From Aeoliella mucimassa (GTDB lineage Bacteria > Planctomycetota > Planctomycetia > Pirellulales > Lacipirellulaceae): 64,000 nucleotides of DNA. Every line of letters starts with the position of its first letter. Within the stretch, counting starts at the first letter, position 1. A program made the translations under genes and the position numbers. Shown here piece after piece: positions 17,777-26,700 of the stretch. The notes beneath the pieces were generated by a model, which ran no database searches, was not told the origin of the DNA, and worked only from the letters and a program-made list of their open reading frames with translations. The stretch is from positions 3,906,001-3,970,000 of the forward strand of contig NZ_CP036278.1 in the NCBI RefSeq assembly GCF_007748035.1, written 5' to 3'.

Positions 17777-19924
17777 TCAGCGCCGAAATCCCATCGCACG
17801 CCCCCGCAGCAGCAGCAAGGCTCCTCCCACGAGCACTAGCGACTCCGGTTCCGGAACAACCGCACCAGAGAGCGATCCTTGGCCGTGGACCGATTCAAAC
17901 AGTTCCCGAAACGCCAGGAAATCTTCGAAACCAACTTGGCCACTCTGATCGAAATCGCCGAGCTGCAACTGCTCGTCTTCGGCTAACGCGGAAGTGTCGA
18001 ACCGAAAGTTGTTTTTGAGTTCCACCCAATCGGCCAGGTCAAGCACTCCGTCGCGGTTGAGGTCGCCGAGCACTGGCGGCAGGCCGATACCAGTGTCGTG
18101 CACCACCGCATCGAACGTGGTGCCCATTCGCAGACCATCAAGCAGCCAATCGGCGTTGCTGCCGGTACGAATGGCAAGCTGCTGAATCGTACCATCGATG
18201 TTGGCGGTGATGTCGCCGACCAGTTGCCACTCGATCTCGGCTTCGCTGGCTGGCACTTCCTTCGGGTCGTCGTACCAAGCGAGAAAGAGTTGATCGAAGT
18301 GCTGGTTCTGGGTGTCATCATTCGTTGCCAGCTTGGCTAGCAGCAGGTAGGTGGAATCGAGCGCCAGCGTGTTGCTGGGGGAACTGACCGTTCCACCGAC
18401 ATGGTTGATAAAGAAATTCTCGCTGCTGCCGACCCCGAACGCGGCCTTTGTCACACCGGCGCTATCTTGCAAGAGGATATCGAGGTACTCGCTGCCCCCA
18501 TTATCACCATCCCTGCTGTCGTGCTGAACGAACAGCGAGAAATAGTGACCGCCATGTTGGTTGAGGTCGATCGAACCAGTGCCGAGCGATCGCGACATCG
18601 CCGCATCGCGGAGACGAACGTGCTGCCCGTCGTCCTCGGTGAGAAAACCGGGAAACTCCAACACGCCTGGCACCACAGCCGCCCCCGAGTGCGTCCACGC
18701 CCCGCTCCACCCGACGCCGCCCCGAAAGGGATCGATCTGGTTGCCGAATCCGTCGTAGTGCGACATCCCCGTGGGATGATCAGCTTTCTCTAACTCAGCC
18801 AGGTCGAAATGCACGTAGCGGATAGTGTTGTGATTGACTTCGTAAACCAGCCCGATAGTTCCATCGGGCATCCGATTGATTACCGAATAGGCGGCGGAGC
18901 CGCTTTCGATTTGCACCGGGTTGATGAAGGTGTTGCCTTCGTCGTAGCTTGTCCAGACTCCGATGTTGGAACGACTGTTGCCGCTGCCTGCGGGATCGCC
19001 CAATGGAGCGGAGAAGAGGATACGATCGCGATCCTCCCCCGCCCGTTGAGCGGAGTATCGAATCAACCCGCTGTCGACCGCGGTGACCGGAATCTCGCCA
19101 GCGAAGGCATCAACCCAGGTATCGCCTCCGTCGTGGCTGATCGAACGATTACGCCCCGATCCACTGCGACGCGCATCCCACAGCAGATCGCCATTGGTAA
19201 GCTCCACCACTTCCGATTCGTCGGCGTAATTCGGCGTGAAGCCACTGCCGTGGGTCCAGGTGAGCCCACCGTCGTCGCTGTAAATCGACACGCCGCGATA
19301 GGAAGGTGGTCGCACATGCCCGGGCATCAACAGTCGTCCGTTGCGCTCCGGGGCAGAGTCTTGCCATTGCAACTGAATGCCAACCCCCGGGCCAGTGTTG
19401 AGGGAGCTCCAGTTTCGCTCTTTCACCTGAGCATTGATATTCATCGGGCCCGACCACGTAAGCCCGTTGTCGGTGCTCGTTTGGTGAAAGATCACCGACG
19501 AGTTGTCTCCCAGACCAGCAGGCACGCACGCTTGGCCACACAAGGTAGGCCATTGCGCGTATTGCAAGTGAATGGTGCCGGAGTCACTATCGACGACGAC
19601 TCGGGGATCGGAGTAATCGAAGCCGGAGGTCGCGTGCAGCACTTGAAGGTCGGACCACGTTAGGCCGCCATCGGTGCTGCGCTTGAACACCATCTCGATA
19701 TCGCCAGGCGCACCGGGGTCGGCCCCGCCGGGACGCCCTTCGGCAAACAATAGCAGCGAACCATCCGGCGCGACGGTAAAACCCGGGATCCGATAAACAC
19801 TAAAGCCTTCCACGCCTGCAGTCAGCACATTTCTCTGCAGCAGGATTTCGGCTATCGCAGGCTTGTCGCCACACAGTAGTGCATGCAGCGTGAGCAGAGC
19901 CACTGCCCAACGAACTTGAAACAC
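17777..19924 (-). CDS. Exo-alpha-sialidase with dockerin-like repeats and PEP-CTERM anchor
   Basis: A 715-residue secreted sialidase (GH33 type), GTG start at 19924 preceded by a strong GAGGAGAGG site. Signal peptide MFQVRWAVALLTLHALLCG. The catalytic propeller (about 30-400) shows the arginine-bearing YRIPG motif and Asp boxes STDGGLTWS, STDNGLTWS, SDDGGLTWT, SHDGGDTWV and a degenerate one (SYDEGNTF). A LamG-like beta domain follows (about 415-600), then paired dockerin-like EF repeats (GDLNRDGVLDLADW, GDFDQSGQVGFEDF) and the sorting tail VVPEPESLVLVGGALLLLRG with terminal basic residues. It should release terminal sialic acids from glycoconjugates at the cell surface, feeding the nan genes at 28-33 kb. 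It lies 101 bp downstream of the first polyprotein gene and is probably co-transcribed. Confidence 0.9.
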   Translation of the reverse strand: MFQVRWAVALLTLHALLCGDKPAIAEILLQRNVLTAGVEGFSVYRIPGFTVAPDGSLLLFAEGRPGGADPGAPGDIEMVFKRSTDGGLTWSDLQVLHATSGFDYSDPRVVVDSDSGTIHLQYAQWPTLCGQACVPAGLGDNSSVIFHQTSTDNGLTWSGPMNINAQVKERNWSSLNTGPGVGIQLQWQDSAPERNGRLLMPGHVRPPSYRGVSIYSDDGGLTWTHGSGFTPNYADESEVVELTNGDLLWDARRSGSGRNRSISHDGGDTWVDAFAGEIPVTAVDSGLIRYSAQRAGEDRDRILFSAPLGDPAGSGNSRSNIGVWTSYDEGNTFINPVQIESGSAAYSVINRMPDGTIGLVYEVNHNTIRYVHFDLAELEKADHPTGMSHYDGFGNQIDPFRGGVGWSGAWTHSGAAVVPGVLEFPGFLTEDDGQHVRLRDAAMSRSLGTGSIDLNQHGGHYFSLFVQHDSRDGDNGGSEYLDILLQDSAGVTKAAFGVGSSENFFINHVGGTVSSPSNTLALDSTYLLLAKLATNDDTQNQHFDQLFLAWYDDPKEVPASEAEIEWQLVGDITANIDGTIQQLAIRTGSNADWLLDGLRMGTTFDAVVHDTGIGLPPVLGDLNRDGVLDLADWVELKNNFRFDTSALAEDEQLQLGDFDQSGQVGFEDFLAFRELFESVHGQGSLSGAVVPEPESLVLVGGALLLLRGRAMGFRR

Positions 19925-20025
19925 GATTGCCTCTCCTCTATTCCAACGGAACCACGCACCACAGCACTAGCCAGTAATAGCTACTGCGGTTGGAGCTCAC
20001 TTTCATTCCTTACGAATGGTTTGGA

Positions 20026-23000
20026 TTACACCGACATCGTCGCACGATGGCGGGCAGATCGGGCCCAGGCGACGAAACCGAGCAGCAGACAGAGCGTGAG
20101 CGTCATGGCCTTCGGTTCGGGAACCGCTGCGCCGTTGAGCAGGGCAAAATTGAATCCGCCGGCTCCCGACGCGGTGAGGCTTTCGTGCAGGATGAACGCG
20201 TCGCGGAGGTCGACGATGCCATCGTAGTTCAGGTCGCCCTCTTGGCGGCTATTCCAGTCGCCGATGCGGACACCGTTGAATGTCTGCTGCTGCCGCCAGA
20301 AGCTGACGAACGCAGCTTCGTCGGCGGCATCGGCCAAGCCGCCACTCAAGTCGACATCGCCTGGGTCCGTGATGCCTAGCGTTGTTAGCTGCTGGGCGAT
20401 CCAATCGCTGGTGGTCCCCAGATCGAGCCCTCCCCAGTCTTGCCCGTCGGCATTCAGCACGATCGGCGTGGGATCGGGGCCGCCGGAGTTGGTGCCTCCC
20501 ACTGCGTTGTCGGCTCCCAGTTGGTTGCTATTGTCGCCCCACAGAAAGAGCCTGACGTCGTCGAGGGTCCCGTTGTAGTGGTTGGTGAATCCTCCACTTC
20601 CGTCGCCGCTGGCTCCGACGACAAGGGGTCCTGCATCGGCAAAGTAAGAGGCGGCATTCGTGAAGACCGCGGTTCCGTTGATGATTAACGTACCGCCGCT
20701 GGCTCCACCGGATGGGCGAGTGATCTCCATCACATGGGCCCAACCATTCTCGTCGAGCGTGTCGGCGACCGGTACCTCGGTGTCAAACCGCGCCCCGCGA
20801 TAGATCAGTTCCCAGTTACCTTCGGCCGAAATTCCGATGCCATGCTGATTGGCATCGCTAATCAACGTTTGACTGGCGGTTCCCAGGGCGGCTTGGTTCG
20901 GCTGTGCCCACAACTGGATGCCATGCGTAAAGATCCCCTCGTAGTTGTGTGGAAACACATACGGAGCGGGGCCGGGGAAAAACGTGCTGTTATCCCACAT
21001 CTGCGAGGGAGCATTCAGGCTGATGGCGGTGCTAAGTGCGTCGGAAGTACCGTTGAACTGCGCGCCGAGATCCGACGACAACGCACCAGGGCGGCTACTG
21101 ACGCTCACGTAGGTCGGCGAACCGTTGACTTCCAGGTCCTGTAGGTCCCCCGCCCCCAGGGTTCCAGCGCTATCGTAGGTGGCACCGCTCATCGATGTGC
21201 CGTGCGAAGCCGATTCGTCGGGATCGTCGCCGAAGTCGTACTGACGATCAATCTGCACCGCGTAAGAGGATGTGGATACGCAAACCAAGCACACACACGC
21301 GGCGAAAGCTATCGCCCGCGACGCTCGGCGGCAAGACAGCAGTGCCATGCCGACTACCAGCAACAACGCGGCGGTTGGTTCGGGGACTGCAACTGATTGA
21401 GCAGTGATGGCCCCGCTCGCACTGTTGCCAAATCGCTCTTTCCAGTAGGTGTAATCCGACATGGTTACTCCTCCTCCGTCACCATTGTTGTTGATTGCCG
21501 ACTCGTCTCCCGCACCGAGATTGTCGCGCCACACGGTGTAGTCGCCAAGGTTCACGACACCATCGCCATTGAAGTCGCCTTGCACGTTCACGGAGGTCAC
21601 GTACTCGATCACGGCCGAAAGCTCTTCGCCCGATACGGTGCTCAACGTCAAGGCAAGATCGCGCTCGCCTTCTGGCGTGGTGGTATCGAACAGGTTGCCG
21701 AGCGAGAGATTGGTAGATTCCGTGAACGTAGTGAAGGTGGTCAAATGCCCTTCGGCGACCTCGGTGGTGCTCGGGGTCCCCAGGACCTCAAAGCCGATGC
21801 CATCATCGGCTGTCATCGATGCGTCGCCGATGCCTTGGCTTTCGAGACTCGTCAAGTTCTCGGGGATCAATTGCCCCAGCGCACTGGTGAGTGAGTAGCC
21901 GGTGATATCGAAATCGAACAGGTCGTCGCCAAACAGGGTAATGTTACCGGTGGTGGTGTTGACCCGCGCTCCAATGTCCGCCTGCGCGAGAATCTCCACT
22001 TCGTCCACCGCCACGAAAGCGTTGGAGGCATCGACTCCGTCGTAAGCGAACGTGATAAAGAGTTGATCGCCCGCGTTCACGGTTCCACTATTGAACGCGA
22101 GAGTCGTTCGCTGATCGTCGTAGGAGTCGTCGATGGTTCCCTCAATGCTGGCATCGAAGTCGCCTTGAGCGGTGAAGGCCTGAGGTCCACCAACCACGCT
22201 GGTGGCCGAGGCGAACGACTGGCCGACCAGCAAATCGTACGTGCCGGTGGCCGTCCGGGTGGCGTTGAACGTTTCGGTAACGAAAGCCGCACTGAACGTG
22301 TAATCGGTGTTGCTCAAGAATCCTTCGGCTTGCGTGATGCCACGACTATCGAGACCACTACCAGCGGCAGCGTTCGCCGCGCTGGCGATCCACAACCGTG
22401 TACCACCGTAGTTGGGGGTATCGAAAATGCGATCGGCATTCGGCGCGGTACCGTTGCCGTTATGGGTCCAGTTGCCGGTGGGGGAGAAATCGGAAGGATC
22501 GGTCAGCGGGTAAGCTTGGAAGTCGTCTGAGAAGATGGCAACCGGCACCTGAGCGGTAGCATTGGTGGCCAGCATAGCACCACACGCGAGAGTCAGGCCC
22601 AGCAGGCACACCGCCCGGCGTCGCATGGCAAAGCCCACCACTCCCACCACGGCTGAGAGCCAAGTCGCTGGTTCCGGAACAGCCGCACCGGATACCGCCG
22701 CGGCGAAGGCCCCGGGACCGTTCGCTGCATCGTAAAGGGTACGAAACGCGTTGAAGTCGCCAAAATCGGAGGCCCCATCGCCATTCAGGTCGCCTGCCAA
22801 GTAGGCCGACACTTGGGTAAATCCTGTCACGTCGCTTCCGTAAACGGACTTAAACTTTTGCCAGTCGACGAGATCGATGTCCCCATCCGGGCCATCGTTG
22901 ACACTCGCCCCCGCCAGGTCGCCGAAAGCGAACGCTTGATCGTCGTTTCCGGTATAGACCAGTTGAAAGTCGGTTCCACTGTTTAGAACGGTCCCATCGT

Positions 23001-24060
23001 CGAGCAATAACTCCAGCTGGACGTCCTCGAACGGACTTTGGGTCCAGACGTTACCAAAGTTCCACGAACCGGTTCCCGCGAGTAAGTCGCCGCCGTCGCC
23101 GGAACCGGAAGTCGTGAAGACCGCTTCGGAAAGGTCGGTAGTAACACCTGCGGCCGTGGTGACCGTCCAATTATCGTTGTCGTTAGCTAGTTGCGATCCG
23201 GAGGCCTGCTGAATCCACCCAGTCTGCGTGAGCCCGCCCGCTTCGCTAAGAAGCGAGTAGCCAACAATGTTCGCGACGGGGGTGCCGGTGGTATTGGTAA
23301 GCGTAATGTTGCCTGTGCTGCGATCGATGGTAACGACCGTAGCTCCCTGATCCGAAGTGGGCGAGTACGCGCCGGTCATGTCGTAGCGGACGTACTCGAT
23401 GTCGAAACTCTCCCCAAATCCACCAAAAGTGCTTCCCGCGACACTCGTGCAACAGTCGCCAAAGATCAGTCGCGTACTGCCGGTGGTGGCCTGTGGAGCC
23501 ACTCCCACTAGGGGAGTTAACTGTACCGCGTCGCGAAAGTAATGATAGGCGTTCGCACTGGCATCGTAGACTAGACGGAAATCATGAAAGGCATCGGTGT
23601 TGCTACTCGATTCATAAACGGTTCCCGCAAAACTCATCACCGCATTCTCGCGAATCGTGAGTATGTCGCGATTCCCATTCAAAGCGGCCCAAATCACAAA
23701 CCCACCGTTGCCAGTACCAGTGGAACCGACCTTAGCGCGAACCTCGACGGTCCAGCTTCCGCTGCCAAGCTCCCAAGGGGTAGAGCCAGTGTCTTGCTGA
23801 AGCCAGCCGTTCGTGTCGTCGTAGGTCAAGGTTACGTTCGAACCATTGAGCAAGAGATCGTCATCCTCAGCGCCGCCGGCCGTTGCCCAACCGTTGATGG
23901 CAGCAGTGCCATCAAAGATCTGATCGCCGGTGTACTGATTGTCAAAAGCACTCGACAGCACATTGAAGCCATCGAAGGCAGCCCAGAGCGAGACACTTCC
24001 TGACATTGCGAAAGGCAATACAAGTGCCGCTGTCATTACTCGAATTCGACTAACCAACAT
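20026..24060 (-). CDS. Three-module PEP-CTERM polyprotein 1
   Basis: 1344 residues with no stop codon. ATG at 24060 is chosen because GAGGAG lies 9 nt upstream; the in-frame ATG at 24069 abuts the site. Numbering from 24069: module 1 (1-about 484) has a signal peptide, a LamG-like domain, a beta domain opening VVTIDRSTGNITLTN, dockerin-like repeats (GDLNGDGASDFGDF) and [23 protein letters not shown] with FAMRRR. Module 2 starts at once with the signal MRRRAVCLLGLTLAC (Met482, codon 22624-22626), then a DFQAYPLTDP-type domain, a second TTGNITL beta domain, dockerin-like repeats and VPEPTAALLLVVGMALL plus CRRASR (895-918). Module 3 begins with AIAFAACVCLVCVSTSSYA without an ATG at the junction, then a LamG-like domain, dockerin-like repeats and a final VPEP (1316) tail. 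Membrane topology alternates correctly. Probably an exosortase-processed surface polyprotein within the sialic-acid locus. Confidence 0.85.
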   Translation of the reverse strand: MLVSRIRVMTAALVLPFAMSGSVSLWAAFDGFNVLSSAFDNQYTGDQIFDGTAAINGWATAGGAEDDDLLLNGSNVTLTYDDTNGWLQQDTGSTPWELGSGSWTVEVRAKVGSTGTGNGGFVIWAALNGNRDILTIRENAVMSFAGTVYESSSNTDAFHDFRLVYDASANAYHYFRDAVQLTPLVGVAPQATTGSTRLIFGDCCTSVAGSTFGGFGESFDIEYVRYDMTGAYSPTSDQGATVVTIDRSTGNITLTNTTGTPVANIVGYSLLSEAGGLTQTGWIQQASGSQLANDNDNWTVTTAAGVTTDLSEAVFTTSGSGDGGDLLAGTGSWNFGNVWTQSPFEDVQLELLLDDGTVLNSGTDFQLVYTGNDDQAFAFGDLAGASVNDGPDGDIDLVDWQKFKSVYGSDVTGFTQVSAYLAGDLNGDGASDFGDFNAFRTLYDAANGPGAFAAAVSGAAVPEPATWLSAVVGVVGFAMRRRAVCLLGLTLACGAMLATNATAQVPVAIFSDDFQAYPLTDPSDFSPTGNWTHNGNGTAPNADRIFDTPNYGGTRLWIASAANAAAGSGLDSRGITQAEGFLSNTDYTFSAAFVTETFNATRTATGTYDLLVGQSFASATSVVGGPQAFTAQGDFDASIEGTIDDSYDDQRTTLAFNSGTVNAGDQLFITFAYDGVDASNAFVAVDEVEILAQADIGARVNTTTGNITLFGDDLFDFDITGYSLTSALGQLIPENLTSLESQGIGDASMTADDGIGFEVLGTPSTTEVAEGHLTTFTTFTESTNLSLGNLFDTTTPEGERDLALTLSTVSGEELSAVIEYVTSVNVQGDFNGDGVVNLGDYTVWRDNLGAGDESAINNNGDGGGVTMSDYTYWKERFGNSASGAITAQSVAVPEPTAALLLVVGMALLSCRRASRAIAFAACVCLVCVSTSSYAVQIDRQYDFGDDPDESASHGTSMSGATYDSAGTLGAGDLQDLEVNGSPTYVSVSSRPGALSSDLGAQFNGTSDALSTAISLNAPSQMWDNSTFFPGPAPYVFPHNYEGIFTHGIQLWAQPNQAALGTASQTLISDANQHGIGISAEGNWELIYRGARFDTEVPVADTLDENGWAHVMEITRPSGGASGGTLIINGTAVFTNAASYFADAGPLVVGASGDGSGGFTNHYNGTLDDVRLFLWGDNSNQLGADNAVGGTNSGGPDPTPIVLNADGQDWGGLDLGTTSDWIAQQLTTLGITDPGDVDLSGGLADAADEAAFVSFWRQQQTFNGVRIGDWNSRQEGDLNYDGIVDLRDAFILHESLTASGAGGFNFALLNGAAVPEPKAMTLTLCLLLGFVAWARSARHRATMSV

Positions 24061-24215
24061 CTGAGTCATCTCCTCGTGATGAAATAAGCTTCAATCCAAT
24101 TAAGTGCTGACTACCTTCGGCACATCATCGATTGCTTGGCGGGCAGCGCAACGTCACTCGCCTGCACACTGCCATGCCAGAACACCCCATAGCTACTACT
24201 CGATGGCCTGCGAGC

Positions 24216-24251
24216 CTTGCCGTCGCGTTGCTGCCCGAACGCGACGGCAAG
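24216..24251. other. Perfect 14-bp stem hairpin between PEP-CTERM gene and polyprotein 1
   Basis: CTTGCCGTCGCGTT (24216-24229) and AACGCGACGGCAAG (24238-24251) are exact reverse complements with an 8-nt loop. It lies about 50 bp after the stop of the free-standing PEP-CTERM gene and about 155 bp before the polyprotein 1 start, both on the minus strand. There is no T-tract on either side, so it is more likely an mRNA-stability or partial-readthrough element than a full intrinsic terminator. Confidence 0.55.
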
Positions 24252-24299
24252 AAGCTCCACTTGCCCACACATTCTTTAGCCAGTGCCTCCACCGCTCGC

Positions 24300-24980
24300 C
24301 TAAACGCGACGACGCACTACGACCACAACACCAGTGAGTGCGGCGCCGAGAAGCAGCAAGGCGGAAGGCTCCGGAATGGTTGAAATCGACACGTTGTCGA
24401 TCCCGACAAAGGCTGAGGAACTATCGGTGCCACTGAAGGCAATCGAGATCGTCAAGTTGCCCCCTACGCCAGAGTCAAAGTACTGAGTCGTTAATTGATC
24501 TTCGTACGAGTTGCTATCATTGGGAGTCGCTCCGTCGGCATCGTCGCCGCGAGCGACGAATGATTGGGGACCACCGATAAGGCTGGCACCTTCGATCAAC
24601 AGGTCGTAAGTACCGGTTGCTGTTCGATTGCCACTGAAGGTTTCGGTCACGAGCGCTGCCGAAAACTCGTAAGTCGTGCTCGGATCGAGTTCAATCGTGG
24701 CGGTGCTATCGATGCCGGTTCCGGCCGCAGCGTTCGCGGAACTCGCGATCCAGAGTCTAGTGCCACCATAGTTACCCGTATCGAACAATCGGCTGGCGTT
24801 CGAGCCACTGCCGTTGCCATTGTGCACCCAGTTGGCCATGACCGCGGGATCGGCCGCGGGATCCGACTCGAAGTCTTCAAAGAAAATCGTTGCAGCCGAC
24901 GCAGTTCCGACCGCAACACTGCTAGCCATCGCTAGGGTCGTGAGAAACAGAACAACATACCGCTTGAGATTCACAATCAT
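24300..24980 (-). CDS. PEP-CTERM protein, free-standing paralogue of polyprotein 1 module 2
   Basis: A 226-residue secreted protein. ATG at 24980 has a perfect GGAGG site 8 nt upstream; longer in-frame starts lack one. The signal peptide is LKRYVVLFLTTLAMASSVAV to TASA. The mature part (NWVHNGNGSGSNASRLFDTG, NYGGTRLWIASSANAAAGTG, TYEFSAALVTETFSGNRTAT, GTYDLLIEG) matches residues about 510-695 of polyprotein 1 almost motif for motif. The tail is IPEPSALLLLGAALTGVVVV plus RRR. It looks like a carbohydrate-binding beta-sandwich; the ligand is unknown. It is the first gene after the operator candidate at 25118-25145 and upstream of polyprotein 1 in the same direction. Confidence 0.85.
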   Translation of the reverse strand: MIVNLKRYVVLFLTTLAMASSVAVGTASAATIFFEDFESDPAADPAVMANWVHNGNGSGSNASRLFDTGNYGGTRLWIASSANAAAGTGIDSTATIELDPSTTYEFSAALVTETFSGNRTATGTYDLLIEGASLIGGPQSFVARGDDADGATPNDSNSYEDQLTTQYFDSGVGGNLTISIAFSGTDSSSAFVGIDNVSISTIPEPSALLLLGAALTGVVVVVRRRV

Positions 24981-25117
24981 TAGACGCACCTCCAGGGAGA
25001 ACTCATGAGCCTGTACGTGAGAGAAGAGAAATCCGGCAACGCGAAGCAACAGTCGTCCCTCGACCGTCAATTCACGGGCGTATTATGTGGTTAGCCCCAA
25101 AAAGAAGCTTAGGAAAT

Positions 25118-25145
25118 GGCGCAATAATTGTCAGGATTTGCGCAA
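25118..25145 (-). promoter_or_regulatory. Operator candidate, site 1 (XylR-type regulator)
   Basis: Read on the minus strand the site is TTGCGCAAAT, 2 variable bases, TGACAAT, 2 variable bases, TTGCGCC. The 28-bp site at 26468-26495 is the same at 23 of 28 positions, in the opposite orientation. TTGCGC recurs with a 21-bp period (two helical turns), typical of AraC-type direct-repeat binding; the sequence is also roughly palindromic (GCGCAA...TTGCGC). It lies about 140 bp upstream of the PEP-CTERM gene start at 24980 and next to the regulator gene. Confidence 0.65.
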
Positions 25146-25199
25146 ACGAGTGGAACACCCTTGATATGCAAGCCTACGCGACACCGCATTGGTGCGACC

Positions 25200-26405
25200 T
25201 CATTGGGGCCCGGGAAGCACATCCATTTGGAATTGATGTCGATATTCGCTGGGGGTAACGCCAACTTCTTTGCGAAACAAACTGCTGAAGACTTGCCTGC
25301 TATTGAAGCCGCAAGCAAACACCACACTAGTGATCGAGTCGGTGGTCTCGGCCAGCAGTTTCTTGGCTAGTTCGAGCCGCACCCGTCGCAATTCCAAGGC
25401 CGGTGTTCGGCCCACCATGGTGCGAAACCGAGTTTCCAAAGTACGTCGAGATATCGCGATGTGCTCTGAGATATCGCTTACTTCGATCGGCAAGTGCGCG
25501 TTCTCGCGAATGTACTTGAGCGCCTCGCGCACGTCCTCATCATCCACCGCGAGCACATCAGTCGACTGCCGAACCGCGACACCGACCGGCGGAAAAAAGG
25601 TGACCATCGACTCCACCGGTCTGCCCGACATCGCTGCGTCGAGTCGCAAAGCCGCTTCGTACCCAATGCGCTCCGCGGGTTGCACAACCGCCGATAAGTG
25701 AGGGACCGTCGACTCGCAAATCAAGGGGTCGTCATTCACCCCCATCACGGCAATCTCGTCGGGAACCTCGAAACCGCTCTCGAGAGCCACTTCCGCAACA
25801 AGCCTGGAGAGCGCCGAGTTCGGCGTACAGACTCCCAACGGTTTCTTTGCCTTCTGCAAGGCGTTGGCAATCGCTTTCAGATCGGGGCGGTAGTGCCCCG
25901 AAGAATCGGCAGCGACCACCTCGTGGACTGCGATCTTCAGCAACTGGCAATGATGCCCTGCTTCGGTTACCGCCTTCATGAAGGCTTCGGACCGCTGCTG
26001 TTCGCTATGCCAGCGAAGTTCACCGACAAACAGAAACTGCTTCAGACCACATTGCATCAAGTGCTCGGCGGCGAGCGAACCGATGGCCAGATTGTCGCAC
26101 GCAACCGTTGCAAACCGGTGATCGATGATGCGAGAGCCAGCATTGACCACCGGTACGCCTGCGTTCAGCAGAATCTTCAGGTGCTCTTGACTATTAATCA
26201 CAGCGATCAAGCCGTCGCCTTTCCAGTTGGCGACTTCTTCCCACTGCAACAGGGGATACTGCCCCTCGCCCTGGATACGCCAATGACGATTCACGCGGAG
26301 AAATCGGTACACGCCACGCGTGATGCCGCGCATGAACTCCTGCCCGGTCTGCAAAATCAGGCCGACTCGAAACACTGGTCGTTGCAGAGTGGAATCAGCG
26401 GGCAT
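25200..26405 (-). CDS. XylR-type regulator: LacI/periplasmic-binding-like sensor plus AraC HTH
   Basis: A 401-residue regulator. Residues about 12-275 form a LacI-type sugar-binding sensor (VGLILQTGQEFMRGITRGVY, ATVACDNLAIGSLAAEHL, EIAVMGVNDDPLICESTVP, LSAVVQPAERIGYEAA) without an N-terminal LacI HTH. Residues about 290-390 carry an AraC double HTH (IEVSDISEHIAISRRTLETR, SITSVVFACGFNSRQVFSSL, VGVTPSEYRHQF). This is the layout of E. coli XylR. It sits between two opposed gene sets with sialic-acid functions, and a matching 28-bp motif lies on each side of it. I infer it is the sialic-acid regulon regulator, binding a sugar ligand such as ManNAc or Neu5Ac; the ligand is not shown by sequence. 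Confidence 0.88.
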   Translation of the reverse strand: MPADSTLQRPVFRVGLILQTGQEFMRGITRGVYRFLRVNRHWRIQGEGQYPLLQWEEVANWKGDGLIAVINSQEHLKILLNAGVPVVNAGSRIIDHRFATVACDNLAIGSLAAEHLMQCGLKQFLFVGELRWHSEQQRSEAFMKAVTEAGHHCQLLKIAVHEVVAADSSGHYRPDLKAIANALQKAKKPLGVCTPNSALSRLVAEVALESGFEVPDEIAVMGVNDDPLICESTVPHLSAVVQPAERIGYEAALRLDAAMSGRPVESMVTFFPPVGVAVRQSTDVLAVDDEDVREALKYIRENAHLPIEVSDISEHIAISRRTLETRFRTMVGRTPALELRRVRLELAKKLLAETTDSITSVVFACGFNSRQVFSSLFRKEVGVTPSEYRHQFQMDVLPGPQ

Positions 26406-26467
26406 GTTGGTTCTTCACCGAGGAATACGACCAGAAAACCTACACCATACACAGCAAGCTTCAGGCA

Positions 26468-26495
26468 TTGCGCAAATTATGACAATATTTGCGTC
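26468..26495 (+). promoter_or_regulatory. Operator candidate, site 2 (XylR-type regulator)
   Basis: TTGCGCAAAT, 2 bases, TGACAAT, 2 bases, TTGCGTC on the plus strand, matching site 1 at 25118-25145. TTGCG repeats at a 21-bp spacing. It lies 63 bp upstream of the divergent regulator start (26405) and about 205 bp upstream of the DUF1559 gene that opens the sialic-acid catabolic genes, so it could control both directions including autoregulation. Confidence 0.65.
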
Positions 26496-26700
26496 GATTC
26501 TCAAGCATTCTTTTCGCCCGTTTGGCAAACTACTTTCCGTTGCGAGCAGCTTCGTCATGATTGGCGTCACTCCGCTCACTTTGATGAATGCTACTTCAAC
26601 GCTTCGGACATTGTCGCAGCTCGACTCGATTGGCCTACTTGGACGTGCAGCCTATCCATTTTCTCGACTTCAAGGGTTTCCTGTTATAGGGACGTTCGCT

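Noticed and set aside
22624-22626. Internal ATG of polyprotein 1 as start of a separate overlapping gene
   Set aside because: The upstream module has no stop before or after it and the ribosome-binding site is unclear. The next junction has no ATG at all, so separate genes cannot explain the layout. Dual initiation is not excluded.
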